Part shown: one piece after another, positions 51,613 through 61,145 of the stretch
How positions within the stretch are numbered: the first letter of the stretch is position 1
How the letters are laid out: each line of letters begins with the position of its first letter
DNA from: Comamonas sp. B21-038
GTDB lineage: Bacteria; Pseudomonadota; Gammaproteobacteria; Burkholderiales; Burkholderiaceae_C
Reading direction: 5' to 3'
Assembly: GCF_022387135.1 (NCBI RefSeq)
Contig: NZ_CP092462.1
Span: forward strand, 5,098,501 to 5,162,500
Length of the DNA: 64,000 bases
Notes under the pieces: generated by a model
What the model saw: only the letters and a program-made list of their open reading frames with translations
What the model was told of the DNA's origin: nothing
Database searches by the model: none
Program-made: the position numbers and the translations under genes

Positions 51613-53595
51613 ATGGATCCCCAGATCACCTCCCAGGTGCTGCGTCAGGCGCGGGTGCATTTGTTGGCACATGGTGAATGCCCGCCCGGGGCCGTGCAGG
51701 CGCGCATTGCCAGCTCCTGGGAGCGCAGTCTGCGCGCAGGGGTGCAACCGGTGGGCCGTGTCTCTGGCGGCGATCCGCTGACGGGGACCGAAATGCGCCA
51801 GGTGCTCACCCGCAGCGAAGATCTGCTCGCCATTGCCCGGCCGGTGATGGACTATGTGTTCGAGCAGATCCAGGACAGCCACAGCATGGTCATCCTGGCC
51901 AATGCCCAGAGCACCTTGCTGCACACCTTGGGCGATGCCCCGTTTCTGAACAAGGCCGAGCGGGTGGCGCTGCGCAGTGGTGCGATCTGGACCGAAGAGG
52001 CGCGCGGCACCAACGCGATCGGCACGGCACTGGTGGAGGCCACACCGCTGCGCGTCGAAGGCGCCGAGCACTTTCTGGAAGCCAACAGCTTTTTGAACTG
52101 CGCGGCCTCGCCCATCTTCAGCGCCCAGGGCCAACTGCTGGGCGTGCTCGATATCTCCGGCGACCAGCGGCTGGCCCAGGCCCATACCCTGGGGCTGGCC
52201 ACCACTGCGGCCCGCATGATCGAAAACCGCTGGCTGCTGGCGCGCCACCAGCGCGACTGGCGCATGCATTTCCACACCCAGGCCGAAGGGGTGGGCACCG
52301 CCGCCGAAGGCATTCTGGCGCTGGCGCCGGATGGCTTGCTGTTGGGCGGCAACCGCGCGGCCATGCAAAGCCTCAAGATCGCCCCCGCCGACTGGGGCCA
52401 TCTGCACTGGGATGACATCAGCGTCATGCCGTTGCGCGACTGGCTGGCCCGGGGCCACAGCCACACCGAACGCCTGCACCTGGCGGCCCTGCACACCGGC
52501 CGCAGCGTGTTTGCGCGCCTGGTGCTGCCCCTGCAAGCCACAGCGGCAGCCGCTACGCCAGCTGTGCTGAGCAGCGATCGCGCTGTCCGTGCGCCGCTGG
52601 CGGCGGCGCCTCTGCGGCCTGCGCCCGATGCGCTGGCCCAGCTCGACACCGGCGACCCGACCTGGCGCGCCGCCGCAGAGCGTGGCCGGCGCACCTTGGG
52701 CAAGGGCATTGCCTTGCTGGTGCAGGGCGAATCGGGCGTCGGCAAGGAGCTGTTTGCCCGCGCCTTGCATGACAGCAGCGCCCGCCATGCCGGGCCTTTT
52801 GTGGCCATCAACTGTGCGGCCATTCCAGAGCATTTGATCGAGGCCGAGCTGTTTGGCTATGAATCAGGTGCCTTTACCGGTGCCCGGCGCGATGGCCAGC
52901 TGGGCCGTCTGCGCGAGGCCCAGGGCGGCACCTTGTTCCTCGACGAAATTGGCGATATGCCGCTGGCACTGCAAACCCGCTTGCTGCGCGTGCTGCAGGA
53001 GCGCAGCATCACGCCGCTGGGGGGCGGCAAGGCCCAGCAGCTGGACTTTGCTTTGGTCTGCGCCACCCACCACCAGCTGCGCGAGGCCGTGGCGCAAGGG
53101 CGCTTTCGGGCCGATCTGTTCTACCGCATCCATGGCCTGGCCTTGCAGTTGCCCGCGCTGCGCGAGCGCAGCGATCGCGAGGCCATCACCCGCCGCTTGC
53201 TGGACCAGTTCAACCCCGGCCAGTCGGTCAGGCTGCACCCCGATCTGGCCTTTGCGATGGCGCACTACCCCTGGCCCGGCAATCTGCGCGAATACGCCAA
53301 CGCGCTGCAGACCGCATCGGCGCTGCTGCTGCCCGGTGAAGACAGCATTGGCTGGTCACAGCTCTCCGACGACCTGGCGCAGGAGCTGCTGCGCTACCGC
53401 GAAGGCGCGCCGATGGCCGTCGCTGCTTTGGCAGCGCAAGCGCAGCCGCCCAGCCTGCCGGCCACCGATCTGAAAACGCTTTCCCACACCGCCATCGCGC
53501 AGACCCTGCAGCAGTGCCGGGGCAATGTGTCGCAGGCAGCCAAGCTGCTGGGCATCAGCCGGCAGACCCTGTACCGCCGGCTCAAGGCGGCTTAG
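51613..53595 (+). CDS. acoR: AcoR-type sigma-54-dependent activator
   Basis: At 660 residues: N-terminal GAF-type sensing region (about 30-200; RGTNAIGTALVE), AAA+ core with Walker A GESGVGKE (about 375), the sigma-54 contact loop GAFTGARRDGQ, Walker B TLFLDEIGDMP, and a C-terminal Fis-type helix-turn-helix (ISRQTLYRRLKAA). The GAFTGA motif is intact. AAGGAG at 51602-51607 gives the start; the frame is open further upstream but without a family match. It should activate the divergent aldehyde dehydrogenase in response to an aldehyde, alcohol or acetoin. Confidence 0.92.
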   Translation: MDPQITSQVLRQARVHLLAHGECPPGAVQARIASSWERSLRAGVQPVGRVSGGDPLTGTEMRQVLTRSEDLLAIARPVMDYVFEQIQDSHSMVILANAQSTLLHTLGDAPFLNKAERVALRSGAIWTEEARGTNAIGTALVEATPLRVEGAEHFLEANSFLNCAASPIFSAQGQLLGVLDISGDQRLAQAHTLGLATTAARMIENRWLLARHQRDWRMHFHTQAEGVGTAAEGILALAPDGLLLGGNRAAMQSLKIAPADWGHLHWDDISVMPLRDWLARGHSHTERLHLAALHTGRSVFARLVLPLQATAAAATPAVLSSDRAVRAPLAAAPLRPAPDALAQLDTGDPTWRAAAERGRRTLGKGIALLVQGESGVGKELFARALHDSSARHAGPFVAINCAAIPEHLIEAELFGYESGAFTGARRDGQLGRLREAQGGTLFLDEIGDMPLALQTRLLRVLQERSITPLGGGKAQQLDFALVCATHHQLREAVAQGRFRADLFYRIHGLALQLPALRERSDREAITRRLLDQFNPGQSVRLHPDLAFAMAHYPWPGNLREYANALQTASALLLPGEDSIGWSQLSDDLAQELLRYREGAPMAVAALAAQAQPPSLPATDLKTLSHTAIAQTLQQCRGNVSQAAKLLGISRQTLYRRLKAA

Positions 53596-53654
53596 CATGG
53601 CCTAAGATAGCGCTTCGCCGGAACATGGTGTGCCGGCCGTTTGTTGGAATACCC

Positions 53655-54500
53655 ATGCCCGCCTCTGAAAACGCCGCTGTCGCCCCCTGGTCTTCCCGAT
53701 TCTGGGCCGATATCAGCACGCGCGAATTTGCCCAGGCGCAGACCAGCGGCCTCGCAGCCAGCACGGTGGCAGTGCTGCCGGTGGGCGCGGTGGAGCAGCA
53801 TGGCCCGCATTTGCCGGTCTCCGTCGATGCCACCTTGCTGCAAGGCATTGTGGTGGCGGCGCTGCCCCTGCTGCCGGCCGATGTGCCGGTGCTGGTGCTG
53901 CCGGCGCAGAACATCGGTCTGAGCACCGAGCACCTGAACTTTCCCGGCACCCTGAGCCTGCCGCCCAAGCTCATCATCGATCTCTGGACGGCGCTGGGTC
54001 AGGCGGTAGCGCGGGCCGGCATCCGCAAGCTGCTGATGTTCAACACCCATGGCGGGCAGGTGGCGGTGATGGATATCGTCGCGCGCGAGCTGCGCATGGC
54101 CCATGGCATGCTGGTCTACAGCAGCAGCTGGGGCGGGCTGCCGTTGCCGGCCGAAGTGACGGGCTTGTTCAGCGCCGAGGAGCACCGCTTTGGCATCCAT
54201 GGCGGCGAGGTGGAAACCTCGATGATGCTGCACCTCGCACCTGCGCAGGTGGACATGGCGCAGGCGGGCTGTTTCCATTCCACGTCGCAGGACCGGGCGC
54301 GGCGCTTTGCGATTGTGGGCAACGGCAAGAGCGCCAAGATGGGCTGGGCGATGGAAGACTACAACCCCTGCGGCGCCGTCGGCAATGCCGCTGGCGCCAC
54401 CGCAGACAAGGGCCGTGCGGTGGTCGAGGCAGCGGCCCAGCAACTGGCCTTGCTGCTGCAGGAGTTCCACCAGCTGGAGTGGACAGTAGCTCCCCGCTGA
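53655..54500 (+). CDS. creatininase-family amidohydrolase
   Basis: The 281-residue protein shows the metal-site motifs of the family: VGAVEQHGPHLPVSVDA (about 49; Glu, His, Asp ligands), NTHGGQVAVMDIV and HGGEVETSMMLHL. The family includes creatininase and enzymes acting on cyclic amides such as formamide riboflavin precursors; the substrate here is unknown. ATG at 53655 is preferred; ATG at 53625 is in frame. The gene ends 18 bp before the convergent dehydratase. Confidence 0.85.
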   Translation: MPASENAAVAPWSSRFWADISTREFAQAQTSGLAASTVAVLPVGAVEQHGPHLPVSVDATLLQGIVVAALPLLPADVPVLVLPAQNIGLSTEHLNFPGTLSLPPKLIIDLWTALGQAVARAGIRKLLMFNTHGGQVAVMDIVARELRMAHGMLVYSSSWGGLPLPAEVTGLFSAEEHRFGIHGGEVETSMMLHLAPAQVDMAQAGCFHSTSQDRARRFAIVGNGKSAKMGWAMEDYNPCGAVGNAAGATADKGRAVVEAAAQQLALLLQEFHQLEWTVAPR

Positions 54501-54518
54501 AGTCTTACACGCGCAGAA

Positions 54519-55487
54519 TCAGCCGCCCAGCACCTGGCTGAACACGGCCGCATCCACATTGCCGCCGGTCAGCGCCAGACCAATGGTCTGGCCGGCGATC
54601 AGCTCGCGCTCCTGCAGCGCGGCGGCCAGCGCAGCGGCACCTGCGCCTTCGGCGACATTGTGGGTATCGGTGAACAGGCAGCGCATGGCTTCGCGCACTT
54701 CGTCGTCGCTGACGGCCACGAGGTGGTCCAGGTGCTGGCGCAGCACGGGCAGGGCCATCGGGTCGGCGCGGCGCACGGCCATGCCGTCGGCAATCTCGGT
54801 GCTGACCACCGCCTCGACCACCTCACCGGCGGCGATGGAATCGCGGTAGGTGGTGGCGCCCGTGCTGATCACCCCGACAATGCGCACCGGGTGCTGCAAG
54901 GCCAGCTTGGCAGCCACGGCCGCACAGGCGCCCGAGCCCAGGCCAATCGGCACATAGACGGTCTGCAAATGCGGCACGGCGCGCAAAAACTCCCACCAGT
55001 AGGTGCTGACGCCGCTGACCAGGTCCGGGTGGTAGCTGGGCACCATATGGGCGCCATTCTGCTCGGCCAGCGCGATCGCATGCTCGCGGGCGGACTGGAA
55101 GTCGTCGCCGTGCTCGATCAGCTCAGCACCCAGCGAACGCATCGCCATGTTCTTCTCGACCGAGTTGCCATGGGGCACGACGATGGTGCAGCGCACGCCA
55201 TGGCTGCGCGCGGCCCAGGCGATGCTCTGGCCGTGGTTGCCGCGCGTGGCGCTGATCACCTGGGCGGGCAGGTTGCCGCGTGCTGCCATCTGCGCGAAAT
55301 AGGCCAGGCCGCCCCGGATCTTGAATGCGCCCACCGGCGTGTGGTTCTCATGCTTGAGCCAGCACTCGGCCCCCAGGCGTTCACCCAGCAGCTGCCAACG
55401 GTACTGCGGCGTGGCCTGGAACTCCCGGTAGACGATGCGGGAGGCGGCTTCAATCTCGGCGAGGCTGGGAAGGGAGATGGCTTGCAT
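54519..55487 (-). CDS. threonine dehydratase-like PLP enzyme
   Basis: The 322-residue protein is a fold type II PLP enzyme. The PLP lysine is in ENHTPVGAFKIRGG (about residue 56), SATRGNHGQSIAW (substrate loop) follows, and GLGSGACAAV is the phosphate-binding glycine loop. It deaminates threonine, serine or 3-hydroxyaspartate-like compounds. No regulatory ACT domain is present, so it is the catabolic short form. It lies at the end of a minus-strand run with VOC and PhzF genes. Confidence 0.88.
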   Translation of the reverse strand: MQAISLPSLAEIEAASRIVYREFQATPQYRWQLLGERLGAECWLKHENHTPVGAFKIRGGLAYFAQMAARGNLPAQVISATRGNHGQSIAWAARSHGVRCTIVVPHGNSVEKNMAMRSLGAELIEHGDDFQSAREHAIALAEQNGAHMVPSYHPDLVSGVSTYWWEFLRAVPHLQTVYVPIGLGSGACAAVAAKLALQHPVRIVGVISTGATTYRDSIAAGEVVEAVVSTEIADGMAVRRADPMALPVLRQHLDHLVAVSDDEVREAMRCLFTDTHNVAEGAGAAALAAALQERELIAGQTIGLALTGGNVDAAVFSQVLGG

Positions 55488-55519
55488 AGATCAGAAAAGA
55501 GAGTGCGTTGAAGAGCGGA

Positions 55520-56212
55520 TCAGAGAGGGCTGCGCAGCTGCACCGGCCCCTTGGGCGTGTGCAAATCGGCGACCAGCGCCGGCGTGGGGGCATGCGCCAC
55601 CTGCAAGGCGGGGTGGCTGCCCAGGCCCAGGGCCTGCAGCGCGGTGTGCAGGGCTGCGGCATCGGGGTGCAGCAGTTGCAGCCGCTGCAGTGCGACGCCC
55701 TTTTCCGCCAAGTTGGCTTCCGGGTGCTGGTTCCCCCATTCAATCAATGTGGGCAGCAGGCCTTGGAGCAGGCGCTGGCCATCGGGGCGCAAGCCAATCT
55801 GCCAGGCCAGCAGGCCCCGGGGCGTTTGCCGGCTGGCGGCCTGGGGCGTGCCGGCCGCATGGCCGAGCGCGCGCAAGGCTTCGGTGGCCTGGGTGATGCC
55901 GTTGACGCGTGCGACCCAGTGGGTCAGCTGCGGCCCCTGGCTGCGCACCTGCGCCTGCAGCGCGCTGTCGTCCATGTCAAACCAGCGGCGGTGGCTGCTG
56001 GGCGCCTGGCCTTGCGGGTCGACCGCGATGATCTCCAGGTAGCTGGCCGCAAAGGCGGGGCTGCTGATGCGCAGCAGGCGGTTGTGGGTGCCCATGAAGG
56101 CATGCTGGCCGCCTGCGTCAGGCGTCACGCCCAAAGTCGCCTCGCACCAGGCCAGGCCTTCATCCAGGCTGGCCGCCATGACGACGAGGTGGTCCAGGGT
56201 GGCATGGCTCAC
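55520..56212 (-). CDS. VOC/glyoxalase-like protein
   Basis: This 230-residue protein starts [27 protein letters not shown], the glyoxalase-like (VOC, Glyoxalase_3) N-terminus, with metal-site His and later YLEIIAVDP; the second half is a more divergent repeat. GTG at 56212 overlaps the PhzF stop (GTGA), so it is coupled to it. Substrate unknown. Confidence 0.82.
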   Translation of the reverse strand: MSHATLDHLVVMAASLDEGLAWCEATLGVTPDAGGQHAFMGTHNRLLRISSPAFAASYLEIIAVDPQGQAPSSHRRWFDMDDSALQAQVRSQGPQLTHWVARVNGITQATEALRALGHAAGTPQAASRQTPRGLLAWQIGLRPDGQRLLQGLLPTLIEWGNQHPEANLAEKGVALQRLQLLHPDAAALHTALQALGLGSHPALQVAHAPTPALVADLHTPKGPVQLRSPL

Positions 56213-57147
56213 AGCAGCACCTCGCCCCGGATGCCGGCGGACACATGGCCGCCGACCCAGACCTGGCCGGCCGCATCTTGCGCGATGTTGACGATGCCGC
56301 TGCGGTCCAGGTTGATGCCCTGGCTGGCGACATAGGGGGCCTGCAGATGGCCATCGGCCAGCAGCCACTGCGCCAGGCTGGCGTTGAGGCTGCCGGTGAT
56401 CGGGTCTTCGCTGAGGCTGGCGCCGGTGTTGAACCAGACCCGCACCTCGATATCGACCTCAGGCGGGCGGCTGGCCTGGCCCGAGGCGCCATCAAAGGCA
56501 CGCGCCTCGCGGCTGGCGCGGCCGATCAGCGTCTTGCCCGCTTGCGGGTACAGCGCCGCCACCGCCAATTCCATGCCCAGGCCATGCAGCGCCGTCAGAT
56601 CGGGCTGCATCGCGAGGATGGTGTCAGGGTCGTCCAGCAGCAGGGCCCAGAACTCGGGTCCGTTGTTGAGCTTTTGGCGGGCCAGCACCTGGCCTGCGTG
56701 TAGACCGGTAGCCTGCAGCACCGGGGCCAGTTCTGCATCTGCAATCTCGCTGCGGCTGAGCGACGGGGCGGCAAAGGCCAGGCGACCGCTGCGCGCGTCC
56801 TGCTGCAAGGGCACCAGGCCCTTGGCGCATTCCTGCACCACGCGGCCGGCTTGCTGCGGCTGGCCACCGGCTGCCAGCCAGGCATGGCAGCTGCCCAAGG
56901 TGGGGTGGCCGGCAAAAGGCAGCTCGCCGCCGGGGGTGAAGATGCGCACCCGGTAGTCCGCACCCTGGGCACGGCCCTCGGGTGTGGGTGGCAGCAAAAA
57001 GGTGGTTTCGGACAGGTTGGTCCAGCGGGCAAAGGCCTGCATGGCCTCATCGCCCAGGCCTTCGCTGTCCAGCACCACGGCCAGCGGGTTGCCACGGTAG
57101 GCGGTTTCGGAAAACACATCGACCTGCATAAAGGCGCGTGTACGCAT
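56209..57147 (-). CDS. PhzF-family isomerase/epimerase, first copy
   Basis: The 312-residue protein is a PhzF/DapF-fold enzyme: [21 protein letters not shown] at the start, [11 protein letters not shown] with the active Glu, [14 protein letters not shown], and [17 protein letters not shown] near the end. PhzF enzymes isomerise small metabolites; most of the family, including E. coli YddE, has no known substrate. AAGGAA precedes the ATG. A second paralogue lies directly upstream at 57170-58063. Confidence 0.9.
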   Translation of the reverse strand: MRTRAFMQVDVFSETAYRGNPLAVVLDSEGLGDEAMQAFARWTNLSETTFLLPPTPEGRAQGADYRVRIFTPGGELPFAGHPTLGSCHAWLAAGGQPQQAGRVVQECAKGLVPLQQDARSGRLAFAAPSLSRSEIADAELAPVLQATGLHAGQVLARQKLNNGPEFWALLLDDPDTILAMQPDLTALHGLGMELAVAALYPQAGKTLIGRASREARAFDGASGQASRPPEVDIEVRVWFNTGASLSEDPITGSLNASLAQWLLADGHLQAPYVASQGINLDRSGIVNIAQDAAGQVWVGGHVSAGIRGEVLL

Positions 57148-57169
57148 GGGAACTTCCTTTCTTCTGTAT

Positions 57170-58063
57170 TCAAAGAATGACCTGGCCTATCAGCACGCTG
57201 TGCACCTGGCCCTGTACCCAGATCTGGCCTTGCGCATCGGCCACCAGGCGCATGCGGCCCGCGCGGCCGATGGCGGCCCCTTGTTGCACGCGGTACGGCA
57301 AGGCGATATGGCCGGCAGCGCCGAGCCACTGGGCCAGGCTGGCATTGAGGCTGCCCGTGGCCGGGTCTTCGGCGATGCCGTGGGCGGTCAAGGTGATGCC
57401 GCGCACTTCCAGCACCGGATCTGCCGCCATCGGGCCGCTGCTGGGTGTGTGGATGGCGCAGAGGCCGGCTTTGACGCCCAGTGTCCGCAGCGCCGCCGCG
57501 TTGGGCTGGGCGCGTGGCAGCATATCGGTGCTGCGCATCAGCAAACCCATCCAGCGCGATCCGTTGTCCAGCCACTGCGCGGCGAGCAGGTCATCGGCCT
57601 GCAAGGCCAATGCGGCCAGCACCTGTGCCTGCAGACCGGCAGGCACCTCGCTGCGCTGCAGCGGTGGCGCGGCAAAGGCCAGGCCTGCGTGGTCCATGCC
57701 GCTCGCAGAGGAAGAGCGTTGGATGCTGACCAGGCCCTTGGCACATTCCTGCACCACCACCTGCGCCTGGCGCGGCGTACCGCCCGCGTTGAGCCAGGCC
57801 TGGCAACTGCCCAGGGTGGGGTGGCCGGCAAAGGCCAGCTCGCCTGCCGGGGTGAAGATGCGCAGCCGGTAGTCAGCGCCACATGCGGCCCCCTCGGGCG
57901 TGGGCGGCAGTACAAAGGTGGTTTCGGACAGGTTGGTCCAGCGGGCAAAGTCCAGCATGGCCGCGTCGCCAATGCCTTCGCCATCGAGCACCACGGCAAG
58001 CGCATTGCCTTGCAGCGCATGGTGGGCAAATACATCGAGCTGGGCAAAGCGGCGTGGCTGCAT
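57170..58063 (-). CDS. PhzF-family isomerase/epimerase, second copy
   Basis: At 297 residues, it shares with its neighbour the blocks [19 protein letters not shown] and [11 protein letters not shown], with AEDPATGS in place of EDPITGS. Active Glu is present, so both copies should be functional. The intergenic gap is 22 bases. Start at 58063 begins MQPRRFAQLDVF, which aligns with the first copy; no purine-rich ribosome site is visible upstream. Confidence 0.9.
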   Translation of the reverse strand: MQPRRFAQLDVFAHHALQGNALAVVLDGEGIGDAAMLDFARWTNLSETTFVLPPTPEGAACGADYRLRIFTPAGELAFAGHPTLGSCQAWLNAGGTPRQAQVVVQECAKGLVSIQRSSSASGMDHAGLAFAAPPLQRSEVPAGLQAQVLAALALQADDLLAAQWLDNGSRWMGLLMRSTDMLPRAQPNAAALRTLGVKAGLCAIHTPSSGPMAADPVLEVRGITLTAHGIAEDPATGSLNASLAQWLGAAGHIALPYRVQQGAAIGRAGRMRLVADAQGQIWVQGQVHSVLIGQVIL

Positions 58064-58133
58064 GGTAGGGGGGGAGGGAAAAAAAGCAGGGCGCGCCGTG
58101 GTGGCGCGCTGCGGGGCGCGTGTTGGGCGGCGC

Positions 58134-58775
58134 TTACTCGATCGTGATGTCCAGCACTCCCCGGCTGGCCGGGCGGGCCAGCATCGCGGCAAACCAGCGT
58201 TCCACATGCGGGTAGTGGGGGCGCTGGTAGGCGGCGGCGGGCAGGTTCCACCAACGGTGCACCTCGCAGGCGACGGGGATGTCGGCCATGCCGAACTGCG
58301 CGCCTTGCAGATAAGGGCGGCTGGCCAGATGGCGGTCCAGCAGTTGCAGCAAGGGCTCCATCGCGGCGATGGACGCGGCGATCTTTTGCGCATCGCGCTG
58401 CTCGGGTGCGGTGCGGATAAGCTGGATAAAGGCATCGCGCCCGGCGGGGTTCATCGTCGTTTGCTGCCAATCCATCCAGCGCTCGGCATCAAAGCGCTGG
58501 GCCAGCGCTGCCGGGTAGAGCACACCGGGCGAGTAGCGGGCGCAGAGGTAGCGCACGATCACGTTGGATTCGAACAGGGTCAGCTGCATGGCGCCTTCGC
58601 CGTCTTCGATCACCGGCACCATCGCATTGGGGTTGCGGGCCAGGTACTCGGGCGTCTGCGTGCCGCCGAACTTGCCGCCGGTGTCTATGCGCTCAAACGC
58701 AACGCCCACTTCTTGCGCGGCCCAGACGGCCTTGCGCACATTGATCGAGCTGATGCGGCCCCAGATTTTCAGCAT
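58134..58775 (-). CDS. glutathione S-transferase-like protein
   Basis: The 213-residue protein has a thioredoxin-like N-terminal domain (LKIWGRISSINVRKAVWAAQEVGV, with the Ser that serves as GST active residue, then PNAMVPVIEDG) and a helical C-terminal domain (GMADIPVACEVHRWWNL). AAGGAA is at a good distance before the ATG at 58775. It sits between PhzF and aminotransferase genes; its substrate is unknown. Confidence 0.9.
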   Translation of the reverse strand: MLKIWGRISSINVRKAVWAAQEVGVAFERIDTGGKFGGTQTPEYLARNPNAMVPVIEDGEGAMQLTLFESNVIVRYLCARYSPGVLYPAALAQRFDAERWMDWQQTTMNPAGRDAFIQLIRTAPEQRDAQKIAASIAAMEPLLQLLDRHLASRPYLQGAQFGMADIPVACEVHRWWNLPAAAYQRPHYPHVERWFAAMLARPASRGVLDITIE

Positions 58776-58863
58776 GTGTCTTCCTTGGTGTGTGCTGCGT
58801 GGTGGTGTGGTGGCCAGAGAGCCTGCCTTGCGGGCCTGCTCTCTGGCGATCTGGCCTGCTGGC

Positions 58864-60054
58864 TTATCGGGCGGCCAACGTGGCCCGCACGGTTTCGGCC
58901 AGTGCCTTGATGGCGATATGGATCTGCTCTTCCGAGGCCGTCACATAGGACAGGCGCATCGTGCGGTTGTCAGGCTGGCTGGCATAGAAGGCGCTGCCGG
59001 GCACATAGGCCACATTGCGCTCGACGGCGGCTGGCAGCATGGCAACGGTGTCAATGCCTTCAGGCATGCGCACCCAGAGGAACATGCCGCCCGTGGGCGT
59101 GGTCCACTGCACATCCAGGTCGGCGAAATGCGTGCGCAGTGCGGCCAGCATTGCATCGCGCTGCTTTTTGTAGAGCGCGCGGATGGTGGGCACATGCTGG
59201 TCCAGAAAGCCGCTTTGCACCACCTCGGCCACCATGCGCTGGTTGAAGGTGGGCGTGTGCAGATCGGCCGCCTGTTTGGCCTGCAGCAGCTTGCCATAGA
59301 CCGCCTTGGGTGCCACCACATAGCCCAGGCGCAGGCCCGGTGCCAGCACTTTGGAGAAGGAGCCCAAGTACACGCCGCCTTCCGGGTTGCGGGCCGTCAG
59401 TGGGGCGGGCGGCGCCTGGTCGTACCAGAGGTCGCCGTAGGGGTTGTCCTCCAGAAATGGGATGCCCAAGGTGGCCAGGCGGTCCACCACAGCCTGGCGG
59501 CGGGCCTCGTCCATGCTGCGGCCGGTGGGGTTCTGAAAGTTGGGCAGCAGGTAGACCATGCGTGCCTTGTCCGCGCCCTCGCCCGCCTTGCGCGCCAGGT
59601 CGTCGGGGATCACGCCATGGTCATCGCTGTCCACGCCCACCACCCGGGGCTGCTGGGGCGAGAAGGCCTGCAGGGCGCCCAGATAGGTCGGCGTCTCCAC
59701 CAGAAGGCGGCTGCCCTCGTCGAGCAGGATCTTGCCCATCAAATCCAGGCCCTGCTGGGAGCCGGTGGTGATCAGCACCTGGTCGGGACTGACATCCCAG
59801 GGCAGTTGCTTGGCCACAAACTCGCGCAATGGCGCATAGCCTTCGCTGGCGGCGTATTGCAGTGCAGACGCACCGTCCTGCAGCAGCACCTTGTCGGCTG
59901 CTTCCTTGAAGGCAGCGATCGGGAAGGTCTTGGGGGAGGGCAAGCCACCGGCCAGGCTGATGATGCCGGGCTTCTCGGTCACTTTCAGGATCTCGCGGAT
60001 CACCGAGGGGTTCATGCTGGCGGCGCGTTTGGCCAAGGTCCAGTTCGTCATCAT
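58864..60054 (-). CDS. class I/II PLP aminotransferase (2-aminoadipate-type)
   Basis: The 396-residue enzyme contains GLPSPKTFP (N-terminal arm), TTGSQQGLDLMG, NFQNPTGRSMD, and the PLP lysine in GSFSKVLAPGLRLGYV (about 238). The pattern resembles 2-aminoadipate transaminases and LysN/AvtA-like enzymes acting on aromatic or branched amino acids. Two Mets start the protein; ATG 60054 follows a GAGGAA directly, ATG 60051 is the alternative. Next are LysE and a MocR regulator. Confidence 0.9.
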   Translation of the reverse strand: MMTNWTLAKRAASMNPSVIREILKVTEKPGIISLAGGLPSPKTFPIAAFKEAADKVLLQDGASALQYAASEGYAPLREFVAKQLPWDVSPDQVLITTGSQQGLDLMGKILLDEGSRLLVETPTYLGALQAFSPQQPRVVGVDSDDHGVIPDDLARKAGEGADKARMVYLLPNFQNPTGRSMDEARRQAVVDRLATLGIPFLEDNPYGDLWYDQAPPAPLTARNPEGGVYLGSFSKVLAPGLRLGYVVAPKAVYGKLLQAKQAADLHTPTFNQRMVAEVVQSGFLDQHVPTIRALYKKQRDAMLAALRTHFADLDVQWTTPTGGMFLWVRMPEGIDTVAMLPAAVERNVAYVPGSAFYASQPDNRTMRLSYVTASEEQIHIAIKALAETVRATLAAR

Positions 60055-60312
60055 TTCCTCATCTCTTTGACAGGCAGCCGGGGCGACAGCGCCCTGGCCG
60101 GGGTGGATGCAGCGCAGAGCCACCGCAGGTTGGAATGGTGGCAGTGGCCGGGCGTCTGGGGTTGGGCACGGCGGGCGGACATTGCCGGCAGGCTTTTGGC
60201 CTGCATGGTTCTATGCAGGGGCAGACCAGCGCACAGGCCTGCCGGTGGGACTTTGATTGTCCAATTAGTAGAGGGCTAGTGGGCAGCGGCACAGACTTTA
60301 TTACCTGCAGGC

Positions 60313-60921
60313 TCAGGCCTTGACCATCCATACCGCCGTCAGCACCAGAATGAGCGCCATCGCCCGGTTGAACCAGAGCAGACGCTGGCCCTGGGCCAGC
60401 CAGCTGCGCAGCAGCGCGCCGACCGAGGCATACAGAAAGTTGCTGGCAAAGGCGTAAAACAGCATCACCGGCAGCACAATCGCCAGACGCGCCAACGCAT
60501 CCTGAAAGCCGACAATCCAGCCCGCGACAATGGCCAGCGCCAACAGCCAGGCCTTGACGTTGACAAACTGCAAGCCGACGGCCTGCCAAAAACCGAGCAG
60601 GTGGCCGTTCTTGGTCTCGGCCAGTTGGCCGCTGCGGCTGAGTTTGTAGGCCAGCCAGACCAAGTACACAATGCCGACCGCCTTGATGGCGCCTTTGAGG
60701 GCGGGCGCTGCCATCACCAACGCACCCACGCCGCTGGCGCACAGCAGCAGCAACGCGCCCCAGCCCATGGGCACGCCCCAGACAAAGCGCATGGCGGACT
60801 TGAGACCCCAGTTCGCGCCCATCGCAGCGGCCATCGTCGTGTTGGGCCCGGGGGTAAAGCTCATGGCCGTGGCCAGAACCAGAAATGCGCTGAACTCTAC
60901 GGCGGTCATTGTCGTTGTCAT
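60313..60921 (-). CDS. LysE/RhtB-family amino acid exporter
   Basis: The 202-residue protein has about six hydrophobic segments and the LysE signature SFTPGPNTTMAAAMGANWG near residue 22. It likely exports an amino acid or related amine. Its divergent partner is a MocR-type regulator with PLP domain, which suggests control by the exporter's substrate. ATG at 60921 or 60909 is the start. Confidence 0.9.
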   Translation of the reverse strand: MTTTMTAVEFSAFLVLATAMSFTPGPNTTMAAAMGANWGLKSAMRFVWGVPMGWGALLLLCASGVGALVMAAPALKGAIKAVGIVYLVWLAYKLSRSGQLAETKNGHLLGFWQAVGLQFVNVKAWLLALAIVAGWIVGFQDALARLAIVLPVMLFYAFASNFLYASVGALLRSWLAQGQRLLWFNRAMALILVLTAVWMVKA

Positions 60922-61064
60922 GGTGATCGTGTCCACTGCCTTGGGGGAGGCCCATCATGCACCGGCGCTGCCAGCTTTCGGCGGAGCGAAGGCGCAGGCC
61001 AGTTGCAGCGGAGACAGCCGGGACCTTGGGGGCAGGCTTGCCTCAAATAATGTAGCTTTGATAG

Positions 61065-61112
61065 CAATACAGTTACAGTACAGACAGAAAATCAATACCA
61101 TGAACTGTATTG
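61065..61112. promoter_or_regulatory. operator-like repeats between the LysE exporter and MocR regulator
   Basis: CAATACAGTT at 61065-61074 and AACTGTATTG at 61103-61112 form a perfect 10-bp inverted repeat, and a direct copy CAATACCA lies at 61093-61100. MocR/GabR proteins bind directly repeated ATACCA-like sites. The array is in the 224-bp divergent gap and 33 bp before the MocR ATG. Confidence 0.6.
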
Positions 61113-61145
61113 GTGCCAAAACCGGTACATCTCCTCTCTATTGCC

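Noticed and set aside
56209..58063. Tandem PhzF genes as an assembly duplication.
   Set aside because: The two copies differ in sequence along their whole length, with only the family motifs shared.
60055..60312. Riboswitch or small RNA in the gap between the aminotransferase and LysE genes.
   Set aside because: Only a short CCTGCAT/ATGCAGG stem near 60200 is seen; nothing matches a known riboswitch and no terminator or anti-terminator is evident.
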